Assembly: GCA_920105625.2 (NCBI GenBank)
Contig: OV050030.1
Coordinates: 167,893,315 to 167,957,314, forward strand
Direction of reading: 5' to 3'
DNA: 64,000 nucleotides
From: Clusia tigrina
Taxonomy: Eukaryota; Arthropoda; Insecta; Diptera; Clusiidae
Shown: positions 46,251 to 57,807 of the stretch, one piece after another
How positions within the stretch are numbered: the first letter of the stretch is position 1
Layout of the letters: every line of letters starts with the position of its first letter
Made by a program: the position numbers and the translations under genes
The notes under the pieces: model-generated
What the model saw: only the letters and a program-made list of their open reading frames with translations
Told to the model about the DNA's origin: nothing
The model's database searches: none

Positions 46251-46464
46251 ATGCCCCTATTATGGTTCACAACATGACAAAATTGAGTTGTAAGTGAGAC
46301 AACTCAACCTGACTTTTTTTAGGCATTACAATTTACAACTTATTTAAGTTGTTTTATTTATGGTATTGCCACATTAAAAATGGTTCATTCTGACAGTTGT
46401 GGGAATTAAACAATAGAATATTTTTCAAATTAAATGAAAATAAGTGCTGACTCATTTTTTTAAG
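46251..46464. other. Harbinger 5' non-coding region with hairpin
   Basis: Non-coding sequence before the first visible transposase exon. It has a perfect 9-bp stem (TTGAGTTGT...ACAACTCAA, 46283-46307). A terminal inverted repeat for the transposon could not be found. Confidence 0.5.
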
Positions 46465-47082
46465 AGGCAGTGGAGGAAACTTGCCAATGTGGAACATTTA
46501 AGGAGAAGATTAAGGGATGTGTCCAGTCCTTTGGAATTGCCAAATGTTAAGTAAGTAATATGGAGGATGGAATAGATATAAAATTGAAATTGGTTTCAGG
46601 TTTATTAGTTATTTTCGGTTGAATAAGGAGGCGTTTCTCTATTTACTTAACGAGACGCAAGAGTTGTTTAAAAAGTCCACACACACTTTTGCTATTCCGC
46701 CCATTATTAAGTTGTGCGCCGTTTTGAGATATTTTGCTGATGGCAGTTACCAGAAGAGCGGAGGCAACGACTTTAATGTGGGCCTAGCGCAACCCACATT
46801 CTCTGTTGTTTTCAATCAGGTTCTAAAACTCCTAGAGTAACACATCTGTTGTCGATGGATAAAAGCTTCGACGAATGTGAGCGAAATCAACGAGTAGAAA
46901 TTTGCAGTTTATGCCCAGAGTGGCTTTTCAAGAGTTATAGGATTCGTTGATGGAACGTATGTGAGAATCATATCACCGCGGAAGGAGTTACAATATCTGT
47001 ATTTAAACAGAAAAGGATATTATAGCCTCAATGTAATAATAGTAAGTAATTTGCATTTGAAATTACTATTTGGGCATAATTT

Positions 47083-47086
47083 TAAC
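47083..47086. repeat. Gypsy target-site duplication, left
   Basis: TAAC, repeated at 51941-51944. The duplicate locus at 62048-62052 has a single TAAC and no insert. Confidence 0.85.
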
Positions 47087-47324
47087 TATAGAGTATTTAA
47101 ACTTGGCATATACATCACACCCTAATCTTCTGTTTGCTAAACACTCACTCTCATCGTATCTCTTGATCTCTCGAGTGATATTACAATAACACACACACAT
47201 GTATACATTCACATTCATTTAGTACTAAGCTAGTCTTTATATTCTCTTGTAATAAAAAGTCAGTCATATTTCGAACTCAAAACGGATTGTTTAACTTGCC
47301 TTTCGCACAGCTGATACACTACAT
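47087..47324 (+). repeat. Gypsy 5' LTR, 238 bp
   Basis: TATAGAGTATTT to ACACTACAT. Its 3' edge is set by where it parts from the 3' LTR. The edge could be 1 bp shorter if the target-site duplication is 5 bp (TTAAC). Confidence 0.9.
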
Positions 47325-47562
47325 ATTTGGGGACGAGGACAAAACCAAAGTCAAGAGTCGATGACCACATAAAGAGACAAAAAGAAGTGAACATTTGTAA
47401 ATACAGACGAGTCACTAACCACACAAAAAAAAAAGACAAAAAGAAGTGAACACTGAGTGGTAAATACATATAACACCAAAAACGAATAACATATGTAAAT
47501 ACATATAACAACATAAACGAATTAAACAACAAACAAGTACTTCACAAACAAAAATAAATATA

Positions 47563-48434
47563 ATGGCAACTAAAAAGGAAGAAGCGGCAAATCAAAGTTT
47601 TAGCTCTAACCAAATTTCGGTGTTCCAGACATCTAACGTGGCTGAATTCAACCCCAACGTAGAGCCATGGAATGTGTGGAAAGAGCGCCTAGACATCCAT
47701 TTCTGTGAAATCAATTGCACGGAGGAAAACGTTAAAAAGTCGATTTTGTTAAAATCAATAGGAGCTGTGGCGTACAAATTGTTGCATAGTTTGTGCAGCC
47801 CTGATTCCCCTGTGTCAAAGAAGTTTGATGAGATATGTGAGATATTGGACACGCAATACACACCACCAACAATTGTGTTCAGTGAAAGAAAAAAATTTCA
47901 TGTGGCAACAAAAAATGATGGAGAATCCGTTGCGGAATGGTATGCCAGAGTTAAAACATAAATTGTAAATTTGGCGTCAACTTAGAAGCGTTTGTTCTAA
48001 ATCAATTTGTTATGAGCTTGCCAAATTACATATTCGAAAGGTTATGTGAAGAAGATGAACGCCTAACAGTTCAAAGTGCGTTAAAAAAGGCGATGATCAT
48101 GGAGACGAAAAATGTAACAAAGGCAGAGGAGAAGAATGGAAGTGCAGTTAATTTTGTCAACCGGCAAAGGTTTGCAAAGAAATCTAACGGCAATGGTGGG
48201 GGTGGCAGAGGCAGCGGTAGCAGAGGCGGTGATGGTAGCGGCAGCAGTAACAGAGGCAATGTTGGCAGATACAACAGAGGAGAGAGTGAAAGAAAGCCTG
48301 CATGTTCTCACTGTGGTTGGCGAAATCATAGCTCGCAATCTTGCAAATACAAAGAGAGCAAATGTCATTTCTGTGGAAAATCGGTCATTTGGCGACCGTT
48401 TGCTTCAATAAAAAGAGAAGTGTTAATTACGTAG
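47563..48434 (+). pseudogene. gag: Gypsy gag
   Basis: It starts at ATG 47563. The capsid-like part carries FNPNVEPWNVWKERLDIHF and ERKKFHVATKNDGESVAEWYARV. A stop at 47959-47961 and a frameshift interrupt it. The second piece (48012-48434) has a Gly/Ser-rich run and a first zinc knuckle (CSHCGWRNHSSQSC). The second knuckle (CHFCGK...) is split by another frameshift near 48385. Confidence 0.83.
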
Positions 48435-48694
48435 CTAATGATAATGATGAACAAAATGATAATGATATTTTCAATTATTCTATTTTTAGTGTGGCTGAAA
48501 ACAACTCTAATGATGTGTATACTCTTTCTGTTGTCATTGCTGGTATTAAGATGAAAGCTGTTTGTGATACAGGTGCCCCTTGCACATTGGTTCCTGCTTC
48601 GTTTCTCGAGAACAACAACATCAAGAAGGATTTTCGCCCATGTCAAATACCGTATGTCGATTATAGTGGTGACAGATTGAGTAGGCGAATATGA
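48341..48694 (+). pseudogene. Gypsy protease
   Basis: The aspartic protease signature AVCDTGAPCTLVPASF is at about 48555-48600. The frame follows the second Gag zinc knuckle and ends by a frameshift near 48685, before the flap and the LLGRSFL end, which lie in the next frame (48760). Confidence 0.8.
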
Positions 48695-48698
48695 TACG

Positions 48699-49676
48699 TT
48701 GATCACATTTAAAGGTAATACCAAATCAGTTGTTGTTTTGGTTGTAGATACAATGAATCCACCCCTTCTTGGTCGTTCGTTTTTACGTTCGTTTAACTTT
48801 GAGTTGTTACAAATAAACAACATAAATAGGCAAGAATCAAATGAGGCCTTAGTAAGTCAATTGAAAAATGAATTTTCCGAAGTTTTCCGTGAAAAATTGG
48901 GTGAGTTTAAAATAAACAAAGTTTCGTTAAAAATCGAAAATAATGCAACACCCATATTTTGTAAACCAAGACCTTTGCCATTAGCGTGGAAAGGCAATAT
49001 AGAAGAAAAATTACGCGATTTAATTAAATCCGGGGTATTAGAGCCTGTAGATAATTCCGATTGGGGAACACCATTGGTACCCATTTTAAAACCCAACGGT
49101 GATTTGCGAATCTGTGGCGACTACAAGGTCATTCTGAATAAGTTCTTAATGGACTTCAAGTACCCTCTACCCAGAATTGATGAGATTTTTGCATCATTGG
49201 AGGGCGGTAAAATTTTTACCAAACTTGATTTGTCAAATGCTTACAATCAGCTTGTTCTAGATGAAAGTTCGCAATTGTTATGTGAGTGGAGTACCCATAT
49301 TGGTACTTTAAAAGTAAAACGTCTACCCTTTGGCGTCAAAACGACAGCTGCCATTTTTCAAAAAACTATGGAAAATTTACTAAGAGATATTCCATATGTA
49401 GTTGTTTACCAAGATGACATTACTGTCACGGGCAGAAATATGCAAGAGCATTTAAAAACATTAAAATTGGTTTTACGAAAACTACAATCGTCTGGATTGA
49501 AACTTAATATTTCGAAATCTGTATTTTTTCAATCCGAAATTTCATATTTGGGGTTTAACATTGACAAAAATGGATTACGCAAAAACAATGAACGCATTTC
49601 AAGCGTAATATCTGCTCCAATTCCTAGCAACGTTTCGGAACTTAGAGCTTTTGTCGGAATGGCAAATTATTATTAA
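48699..49676 (+). pseudogene. Gypsy reverse transcriptase
   Basis: Blocks in order: WGTPLVPILKPNGDLRICGDY, YPLPRIDEIFASLEGGKIF, KLDLSNAYNQL, LPFGVKTTAAIFQKTM, the catalytic YQDDI (about 49410) and LGFNIDKNGL. A single TAA at 49674-49676 ends it, in the same frame shape as the well-known NYY-x-KFI site. The residues of the active site are intact. Confidence 0.88.
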
Positions 49677-49703
49677 AAATTTATTGAAAATTTTGCACAA
49701 ATC

Positions 49704-51587
49704 ATGTCCCCGTTATATAGTCTATTGACTAAAGATGTACAATTTGCTTGGACGGAAAAGTGCCAAAGCTCTTATGATGACATAAAAAAGGACATAGCGT
49801 CAGACCAAGTTTTGGTCCATTTCAATCCTGATTTGCCACTTGTATTAACCACTGATGCTTCAAATAATGCTGTAGCTGGAATTTTAGCACATAAATTTTC
49901 GGATTCGACTAAGCCGATTGCTTTTGTTTCCAGGGCACTTTCCAAAAGTGAGACAAATTACAGCACATTAGAAAAGGAAGCTTTATCGATTGTGTTTTGT
50001 GTTACAAAACTAAAGCAGTATTTATTGGGAAACCACTTTTGTTTGCGCACTGATCATCGTCCACTTTTAGCCATATTTGGAGGCGACGAAGGTTTACCAG
50101 CAATGGCGTCAGCTCGAATTCAGCGCTGGGCATTAATCCTTTCTGGTTTCAATTATTCCATAGAACACGTTAAAGGAATTCAAAATGAAGCTGATAGCAT
50201 TTCAAGGATGCCACAAAGTAGTCTTGGGTGCCAACAAAAATTTGAAAACTCATACATCAATTTAATAGAAAATGAGTCAAATGTTAGCATGAATTTTAAA
50301 GATATATCTCGCGAGACGAGACGAGATCCCATTTTATCTAAAGTGGCAGAGTTTGTTTTAAATGGAACTCTAAGTAATATTAGAGATGAAAATTTTACAT
50401 CATATCGTGAGAAGTATACTCAACTCACTGTTGAATATGGTTGTATTTTGTGGGGATACAGAATAATTATTCCACAAAAATTAAGATCAAAAGTTTTAAA
50501 TGAACTGCATCGTTCACATCTTGGAATAGTGAAAACTAAAGGTCTGGCTAGATCATATTTATGGTGGCCAGGTATTGATAAGGACATTGAAAATTTGATA
50601 CCAAAATGTTTGTCATGTCAAAAATTGCAGGCTAGTCCTGAAAAAAGTGCATTAATTCCATGGGTACCTAATGATGCCATATGGAGTCGAATACATATCG
50701 ACTTCGCTGGCCCAATAAGACATTTTTATTTTTTTGTCATTATGGATTCCTTTTCGAAATGTATTGAAGTTTTTAAAACCAAGGAGATAACAACAGCTTT
50801 TACCATAAATAAACTACGAGAGACGTTTGCCCGTTATGGTTTGGTTGACACACTTGTAAGTGACAACGGCACTCAATTCACGTCCAATGATTTCAGACAA
50901 TTTTTATCCTTAAATGGTATAAAGCATATCCTGACAGCTCCGGGACATCCGTCTACGAATGGTCAGGCAGAAAATTTAGTGAAAACATTCAAAAAATCGA
51001 TTTTGGCAAACTTAGATCATAACAAAGATGCTAATTTGGACCAAATACTATGCCGTTTCATGATGGATTATCGTAACATGACGCATTGTAGCACAGGCGA
51101 GTCTCCAGCGAAGATTTTTTTCGGCAGAAAACTTAAAACTAGATTTAGTCTTCTTAAACCGCCTACAACAATAGAAAAGATAATAGATTCGCAAAACAAC
51201 AACATAAAACATCAAAAAGAAAATCGAAACACAAAATTTTGTAATGGTCAAAAGGTAATGATACGTGATTACCGCAATCCTAATAAGCCGGGTTGGACTC
51301 AGGCAATAATAAAAGAAAAACAGGGACCTCAATCGTATTCGTGTATCTTACCACACAACAACCATGTGATCAAACGTCATCTTGATCAAATTAGAGGACA
51401 AAATACATCACAAATCCAAGAGCGCAGCGGAATCAATGTACAATCATCTTCAAGCAATGAAAATTTTTCACCTGCACTGCAGCAGATACAGACGACGGAA
51501 GATGATTCACACATTGGAAGGAAGCTCAGACCACGAGAGGGAGGTAGAGTAATAAAAACCCCTAAAGTTGTTAGTGAATTAAATTGA
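49704..51587 (+). pseudogene. Gypsy RNase H and integrase
   Basis: A 627-codon open stretch. RNase H shows LVLTTDASNNAVAGIL (about residues 47-62), ALSKSETNYSTLEKEAL and LRTDHRPL. The integrase zinc domain has HRSHLGIVKTKGL...LWWPGIDKD...CLSCQ. The core has Asp in HIDFAGP, Asp in VSDNGTQF and Glu in GQAENLVK. It is intact in itself, but as part of a polyprotein it is cut off by the upstream breaks. Confidence 0.9.
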
Positions 51588-51696
51588 GATGTTTTAAATT
51601 TTTGTTATTTTCTATTCAATTTTAAATTTTAATTATGGCTATTCAATTTGTAATTAAATTTTCTTTTTGAATGATATAACAGCTTTAGGAGGAGCA

Positions 51697-51940
51697 TATA
51701 GAGTATTTAAACTTGGCATATACATCACACCCTAATCTTCTGTTTGCTAAACACTCACTCTCATCTTATCTCTTGATCTCTCGAGTGATATTACAATAAC
51801 ACACACACATGTATACATTCACATTCATTTAGTACTAAGCTAGTCTTTATATTCTTATTCTCTTGTAATAAAAAGTCAGTAATATTTCGAACTCAAAACG
51901 GATTGTTTAACTTGCCTTTCGCACAGCTGATACACTACAT
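51697..51940 (+). repeat. Gypsy 3' LTR, 244 bp
   Basis: Same ends as the 5' LTR. It has a 6-bp extra (TATTCT repeated near 51852) and two substitutions. Confidence 0.9.
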
Positions 51941-52357
51941 TAACCTTTGTTTAGTTTTCTGATTTTAAAATGAATATCAGGTTTGTAGACGCTAGCGCTA
52001 GCGCAAATCACGATCTTGAGAGGAATATGCAGACCAATACATGGATTTTATGTAACGTTTTCTAATATTGTTCAAATATGAATTAATTTTAAATTATTTT
52101 AAGGCGATGCTGGATATCCACTAGCACTGCATATTATGACTCCGTTTAGCAGTACAGTTGATGGCTCAGCGCAAGCCAAATACAACAAATTTCATGCTAC
52201 GGCCAGAAACTCAGCGGAAAGGACAATAGGGTTATTGAAAAGGAAGTTTTGTTGTAAGTTTTCTGCCCGTGGTCTGCACTACTCACCAGAAAAAGTCACA
52301 AAAATTGTAAACGCGTGCTGGGCGCTGTTGTGAGTTAGAATCAAGCTACATACGAAT

Positions 52358-52745
52358 AGTTGACTCACAGCATCGACTCCTAACAGATGCCACACATTCT
52401 GTGGGATTAGCATGTGCTAAAGTTATTGTAAGAGTAACACATACTTTTAGGGTCTAAGTATTTTAGATTAATATGATCTGTGTAATGTTTATTATGTAAA
52501 CTTTTAGGGTGTTACAGTTCCGGAGTTGAGTCGACGAAGGGCATTCTAATCTAGAATGCATTGTCGACACTTTTACAGTAGGTCAGTTGGCTTGACCAAC
52601 TGACACCAATTAGCAGGTGCGGAACTGGAACACCAGAAAGGTCAGTTCACAGACTGAGATGACTGTTGAGAAATAGTATATAAGAAATAGTATTTTAAGA
52701 ATATATCTGTTATCGTCTTTGAATCTAAAAAGTGATCTGGCGTTT
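52358..52745 (+). repeat. LTR-like repeat F, copy 2
   Basis: It starts TAGTTGACTCACAG. ACAGTTCCGGAG...GCGGAACTGGAACACC forms an inverted pair, and GTCAGTTGGCTTGACCAACTGAC forms a palindrome inside it. TATATAAG near 52677 could be a promoter. It ends at GCGTTT, where the A tail of the next duplicate begins. Confidence 0.55.
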
Positions 52746-53004
52746 CTAGGTAGGTAGGTAGGTAGGAGTGGCCGCCCAGTTTGCCAAAAGCACACTTGAG
52801 CACACATAATGGCCCATTGTGATACCACGGTGTGGCGCCGTGCAAGCACTGACTAAAAAGTTCCCATACTTGGGATGGTGATAGTCAGCGCAAGGACAGC
52901 GCCTGGAAAGGCACGACTCCCCCGTCATGTTTCAGGAAACCATCCTGATACTTTGATGAACCTGGCTATGTCCCTAATATTAATGGATGGCAGCTCTGCC
53001 AGGC

Positions 53005-53838
53005 TTATGGGGCACCAAAGGTGCGAATTATTCTTCTGCTCAAGGATGGGCAGTGGCATAAGAGGTGGAAAACCGTCTCGTCCTCCTCCTCGAAGCCACA
53101 GCCTCGGCAAAAGTTATTTGAGGGTAGGCCCAGTCTTTCTGCGTGCTGTCCCATTATGCAGTGGCCGGTCAAAATCGCCACAGTTGTCGACAGTAATACG
53201 CGATCAAGTCGAAGAAGTTGATTGGTTCTGTTTTTGTCCATTCTTGCCCAAGTTAGTCTAGCCGTGTGGCAGGATTCCTCGTTAGCCCACGATTTGTAGG
53301 CGTCAGCCAGATATTTCCGTTTGTTTTCGAGCTTGGCTGTTGCCAGTGGAATGCCGATGTTTACGGAGGGGTGAATGTCGTGCATTAGCGTGCCTGCCTT
53401 GGCAAGCTCATCCGCCTCGCAGTTTCCCGGGATTTCGCTATGTCCAGGAACCCAGACTAGGTGCACCCGAGAGTAACTTGCCAGCTCATTTAAAGAAGTT
53501 CGACATTCATGAACTAGTCTTGATGTGGCCGTGGAGCCAAAAAGAGATTTAATGGCGGCCTGGCTGTCTGAGGAGATAGATACGTCAACTGCGCCGATAT
53601 CACTACTCAGCATCCATTTGGACGCGTGGTAAATGGCCATGACCTCAGCTTGAAAAACGCTGCAATGGTCTGGGAGACGTAGGGAGATGTTTAAGTCCAG
53701 CTTGTCGGAAATACCGCTGCCGACTCTACCTCCAAGCTTGGAACCGTCGGTGTAAATTTCGACTGTTTCACCGACGATTAGGTTTTCTGAAGTCCAGTCG
53801 TTTCTTCTTGGAATAGTGAGGTCGAATTCCCTGTTCAA
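53005..53838 (-). pseudogene. A copy 5 ORF2: RNase H and CCHC
   Basis: Open for 277 codons. Copy-specific changes include SSDSQAA for SSDTQAA and LLSTTVAIL. The catalytic acids are intact. Confidence 0.85.
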
Positions 53839-54966
53839 ATCGGGATAGATAGATATAATCGATAAAGTTGGGGACAGGTGGATCCTGATTCAGAATTGAA
53901 GCATGGGCTGTCAGGGTTATGCGCCAGTGCGAAAGAGCGTTAAGTCTAATCGCTGTCAGCTTGGCTTGTTGCTTAACTGCCAGGTTCTAGAGGAGGGGTG
54001 ATAAAACACCCCCTTGTGGCGTGCACCTGTTAACCACCCTCCTTGCTAGGCACTGCCGATCGTGGAAGTGATGATTTTAGATATTAGTAGAAACTTTATA
54101 AATTTAAGAAGGCCTGAATTCAGTTTAAGGTTATAGAGTGCGGAAATGGCAGCGTTGGGGGCATACATTGTTGAATGCTCTCTCGATGTCCAGAAATATG
54201 GCAAGTGTGAATTCCTTGTACGCCAAGGATTTGTCAACTTGAGAAATGGGAGAATGAAGTGCTGTTTCAACCGATTTTCCTTTAGAGTAAGCGTGTTGAG
54301 ATACAGAGAGAAGAGAAGGGTTGATCGATGTCCTGATATGTTTGTCAAGAGCTCTTTCTAGAACCTTAAGAAAAAAGGATGTTAGAGTTATGGGTCTGTA
54401 ATCCTTAGGTTTGGTGTGTGAGGCCTTCCCAACTTTTGGGATGAAGACGACCCGAGCCAGCGTAAGGGAATATATTGCAATCTGAGGCTTGCTTTATATA
54501 TTTGTGGCAGCCATGGAAGGATAAACTCTTCCCCATTTTGGATATCGGGAGGAATGATGCTGTCCGGTCCGGGGGCCTTGTATGGCTTAAAGGTTTGAAT
54601 GGACCACTCAAGGTGACTTTTTGTCACTTGGAATGTGGGGAGGCTATCATGGGAAACCTGCTCCACCTGGTTGAGTGCTTGATCCGCTGAGGCTAAACTC
54701 CCTGGGAAGTGGGTGTTTAGCAGGATATCAAGGGTTTCGGCGCTTGAGTGAGTCCAGCTGCCATCTGGTTTTTGGATACAGTCAAGTGCTTTGCTAGAGG
54801 AGTGGAGAATTTTACGAAGACAGCTACCCTCGGACGTCGATTCAATGCTTTCGCAAAATTCCTTCCATGACGCTCGTTTCCCTCGCCTAATGGCGTATTT
54901 AAACTCTTTTTGTTTATTTTGGAAAGGGGCCCAATCAGCTGCAACTTTAGCTTTGTTGAAAAGCAT
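53839..54966 (-). pseudogene. A copy 5 ORF2: RT, YxDD region deleted
   Basis: The N-terminal RT frame is 54966-54388. In the later block, the tryptophan codon of LLWNL is a stop (CTAG at 53987) in this copy. The same deletion joint follows. Confidence 0.8.
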
Positions 54967-55079
54967 TCTACAAGTTTTGCGAAGGCTTGCAATTTCCGAG
55001 TTCCACCACGGAGGTTTAATTTTGACCCGTGGTTCGGAAGTGGTGCAAGAAATATGAGTGGCTTTTTTAATCTCTGTGG

Positions 55080-55850
55080 TCAGATCGTCGACCGCCCGAT
55101 CAATGTCGGGACAGTTGTGGATAATGATGACCCCAGTTTGAGCCGGAAAAGAAGCCAGTTCGTGTTTTTCCTATTGACTGGTTTAAGAGAACCTGTATTT
55201 CCTGTAGTCTCCCTCGAGTCAATGTCAAAGGTGATATAGCAGTGGTCTGAAACGGAGCATTCCTGTGAGACGAACCAACTGCTTATCATGTTGGCGTAGT
55301 TATCGCTGACGAGGGTGATGTCGAGCCCTTCCTTCCTGACGGATGTAAGGATGGTCGGCTCATTTCCCCGGTTAGCAATGCCTAAGTTATTTGAAATGAT
55401 GAGGTCGAAAAGACACTCACCTCGATCGTTTGTGCCGGAGCTGCCCCATATTTCGTGATGGGCATTGGCATCGGCGCCGATAATTACCGGAATCTGTTTC
55501 TGGTGAGCTACCGCAACCATTTGCTTTAGTATGTCTGGTGGCGGAGAGTCGCCATAGTCATGAGCCATGTAGTTAGAGGAGATCCAGAAGGTCCGTGGAC
55601 CCATGTCAATGACCATGGCAATATTGTCTTTGTCACTGAATCCAAGGAGTAAAAGAGCATTGACGCAGTTTTTTACCAGAATGCAGGATCTTGGTTTCCC
55701 TTGATCCTCGATATATACCATACGATATCCGTATGCATTGAGACCAGAAACCCGGTCATTTACGACCCAAGGTTCTTGGATGTGAATGAGCTCCCCCCTA
55801 AATCCGAGAGGCGGAGAAGTAGGGCTGCCGAGGCAGTTTTCGAATGCTGA
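55080..55850 (-). pseudogene. A copy 5 ORF2: endonuclease
   Basis: The frame is open for 213 codons. KEVLDIT reads KEGLDIT; the GADAN and SDH motifs are intact. Confidence 0.82.
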
Positions 55851-55903
55851 AGGTTAATCTCTAGTACCTTCAGCATTGTCTGGAAGAGTGGTTATGGTGG
55901 AAT

Positions 55904-57321
55904 TCAACTCTTCCTCTTCGGACATTGGAGAGATGTATCCACCAGCCGCATCCGTGTCCATGTGGTCGAAGAATTCTCCGACCAGTTCGGAAGTTGAGAA
56001 GCGCTGCTTCTGTTTGTTACGGAGCACATACTCTCGTTGTCACTACCCGGCAAAGGGTTGAGAGCCGGGCCCGAGCAGCTAGGCTCATTGGCAGTGGTTT
56101 GTGGGACAGGACCAGCTGGGGGAGGCTGTTGGGGGGCTTGGGCATCGACCTTGTAGATGCGGAGAGTGATGGCTCCAAAGCCATAGTTAATCACCCCCTC
56201 GCGGGAGATGATGGGAACAAGGGATTGCTCGTTCAAAATGATGGTGACCTCACGCAATGTGCCTTTGGGATCACCAACTTTCGCGACCTTCCAGCCGTTG
56301 GTGGGAAGATCGGTATTGCTGAGCTTGAGGATCTTTAAGTTTACCTCAGGCTCAGAGGGCCCGGCAGGAAGCCATATTTTGGAGCGAGGGCGTTGGGGAA
56401 CCTGGTCTAAAGGTACCGCATTGAGCTTTGCACCTGGCCAGATCTCACCTACCCTATTGATCGCTACCTTATATAGATCCGCCGAGCGTTGGTCCGAGCA
56501 AGATATGATCTAAATATGTCCTTGGTACCACCCTGCGTCACGGCAGCTGGGTGAAGGACTAGGGTTAAGGGACCTCAACGAAAATTGGTAACAGTGCCAT
56601 TTCGACCTGTCTCCAATTGGCAGGAGTAATGGTCCCATCGGCATTGGCAGAGTCGACCACAGCCCATATGAGGCTCTCTTTCACAATCTCACTAAGCGGT
56701 TTCGAGAGCTTATGCTTGGGGGTAGCCAGCCTTACACGCTTAGGGATGCTTGGGTGGATTGGCCGGGCGAACGGCTGATTTCTGCCTCTTGGGGTTACCA
56801 GCTGCTTGTGTAGTCGAGGAGTGGACACGCACGTCAACGTGTGCTTTTGCCCACTCAAGCTTGCCCTTGTCGTATTCTGACAGTTGAGAAGGTTCTGTAG
56901 CGTTGAGCCTCGTCAAAATACGGTGAGCCGCTCTACGAGTCCTGTACGCCCTTGTACTCGGGTTCACGTTGGTAGGTGCACCTGAAGGAGGAGCGGTACG
57001 GGGAGCAGTTTCCATCGACTTGTGAGGCAATATCGAGGCGTCTGCTGAAGAGGGCTTAGGCGGAGCGACTGCTGCTTGTTTGTGAGGCAATACCTTAGCA
57101 TCCGCTGAAGAGCCTGGGGACAGCGAAGAGCTCTCTGAGGTGCTTGTTGAAGGGGCAGTGCTTATGCTGCTTGTCTTCGAACCAAGGGCGGGGATGTTGC
57201 TGGTGGGCTTTTGCCTAACCAGGATTTTCCGCGTCCCTGAGGGGAAATTTTGTTTGCGCGGAAATTTTGTTTGTGTTTGTGTTTTTATTTTTTGTTGTGT
57301 CCATGCAAGAAGTGTCCCCAC
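55904..57321 (-). pseudogene. A copy 5 ORF1, mosaic
   Basis: The N-terminal part (57321-56740) matches copy 4 (SADAKVL, SSADAS), with one fewer GTTTGT repeat. The C-terminal part (56257-55904) matches copy 1 (TTANEPS, KVDAQ), not copy 4. The 11-bp insertion of copy 4 is absent. Confidence 0.72.
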
Positions 57322-57807
57322 TCAAAGCTGCTATCTCAGTCCGAACGTGTGGTCACTAAGTACGGTCCCATGGTTATCTATGCAGATGGCGGGAGGTCAT
57401 GCGAGGGGTGGCACAAGCCCTTATGGGGTCAAGTGCTCAGAGCCAGACCAGTGCTAATCGGGACTTCCACTCAACCGAACCCACACTACCGACTTAACGG
57501 CAGCAGACGTCGAACGTACTTTGAGGCCTGCCAAGGTTTTAACGGGACGGGGGCAGCTGCAACCTTAGACTGGAGCCGTTCACACTCAAGTTTCACCTTG
57601 GTGCTACCGTGACAAAAGACAGCTAGGTCCAGAAAATTACAGCTAACAGCCCAGGGCAATCAGAACAGTTACATTGGTCCAAAGAGAAGTCCGGGGACGA
57701 AGGATGGGGGTCGTGCCAATTGGTGCTACTGAACTCCCGTGCCAGAAAACAGCAGCACCTGGGGGAGTGTAACCCAGGGGGCACCGCGTGGAGGCGATCT
57801 ACATTAC

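Larger units (their letters stand above)
47087..51940 (+). mobile_element. Gypsy (Mag-like) LTR retrotransposon, 4854 bp
   Basis: A complete element in structure: 5' LTR (47087-47324), a primer-binding site starting TGG at 47328, gag, protease, RT, RNase H, integrase, a polypurine tract AGGAGGAGCA (51687-51696) and 3' LTR (51697-51940). There is no env. It sits in intron 2 of the Harbinger gene. The two LTRs differ by two substitutions and one 6-bp indel, so the insertion is young, yet the coding frames are broken. Confidence 0.93.
46465..52333 (+). pseudogene. PIF/Harbinger transposase (HARBI1-like), spliced, copy 1
   Basis: A DDE transposase gene with introns. Exons are about 46465-46550, 46600-47041, 51981-52051 and 52104-52333. 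All three introns are GT-AG: 46551-46599, 47042-51980 (holding the Gypsy element) and 52052-52103. Motifs are RLNKEAFLYLL, VIGFVDGTYVRI with the first Asp, DAGYPL with the second Asp, spliced across intron 3 after WIL, and NSAERTIGLLKRKF with the Glu. Stops at 46838 (TAA) and about 46895 (TAG) inactivate it. The first exon with the true start is not recognised. Confidence 0.82.
37782..52745. repeat. large tandem duplication, left copy
   Basis: This matches 52747-62858 in order and orientation: A, part of B, unknown stretch, F, C, Harbinger, F. It is 14,964 bp long, of which 4858 bp are the Gypsy insertion and its extra target-site copy. Without them the lengths agree to within a few bases (10,106 against 10,112). 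The left edge is exactly the TAGG tail of A and the right edge is the end of F. Confidence 0.9.
52747..57807 (-). mobile_element. non-LTR retrotransposon A, copy 5
   Basis: Full-length A in a new context: the tail touches repeat F, not the BEL Gag. It has five TAGG units and the shared RT deletion (about 53971). Confidence 0.87.

Noticed and set aside
48081..48368. Ala/Pro/Leu-rich minus frames at 48071-48368
   Set aside because: They are the complement of the Gly/Ser-rich part of the Gypsy gag.
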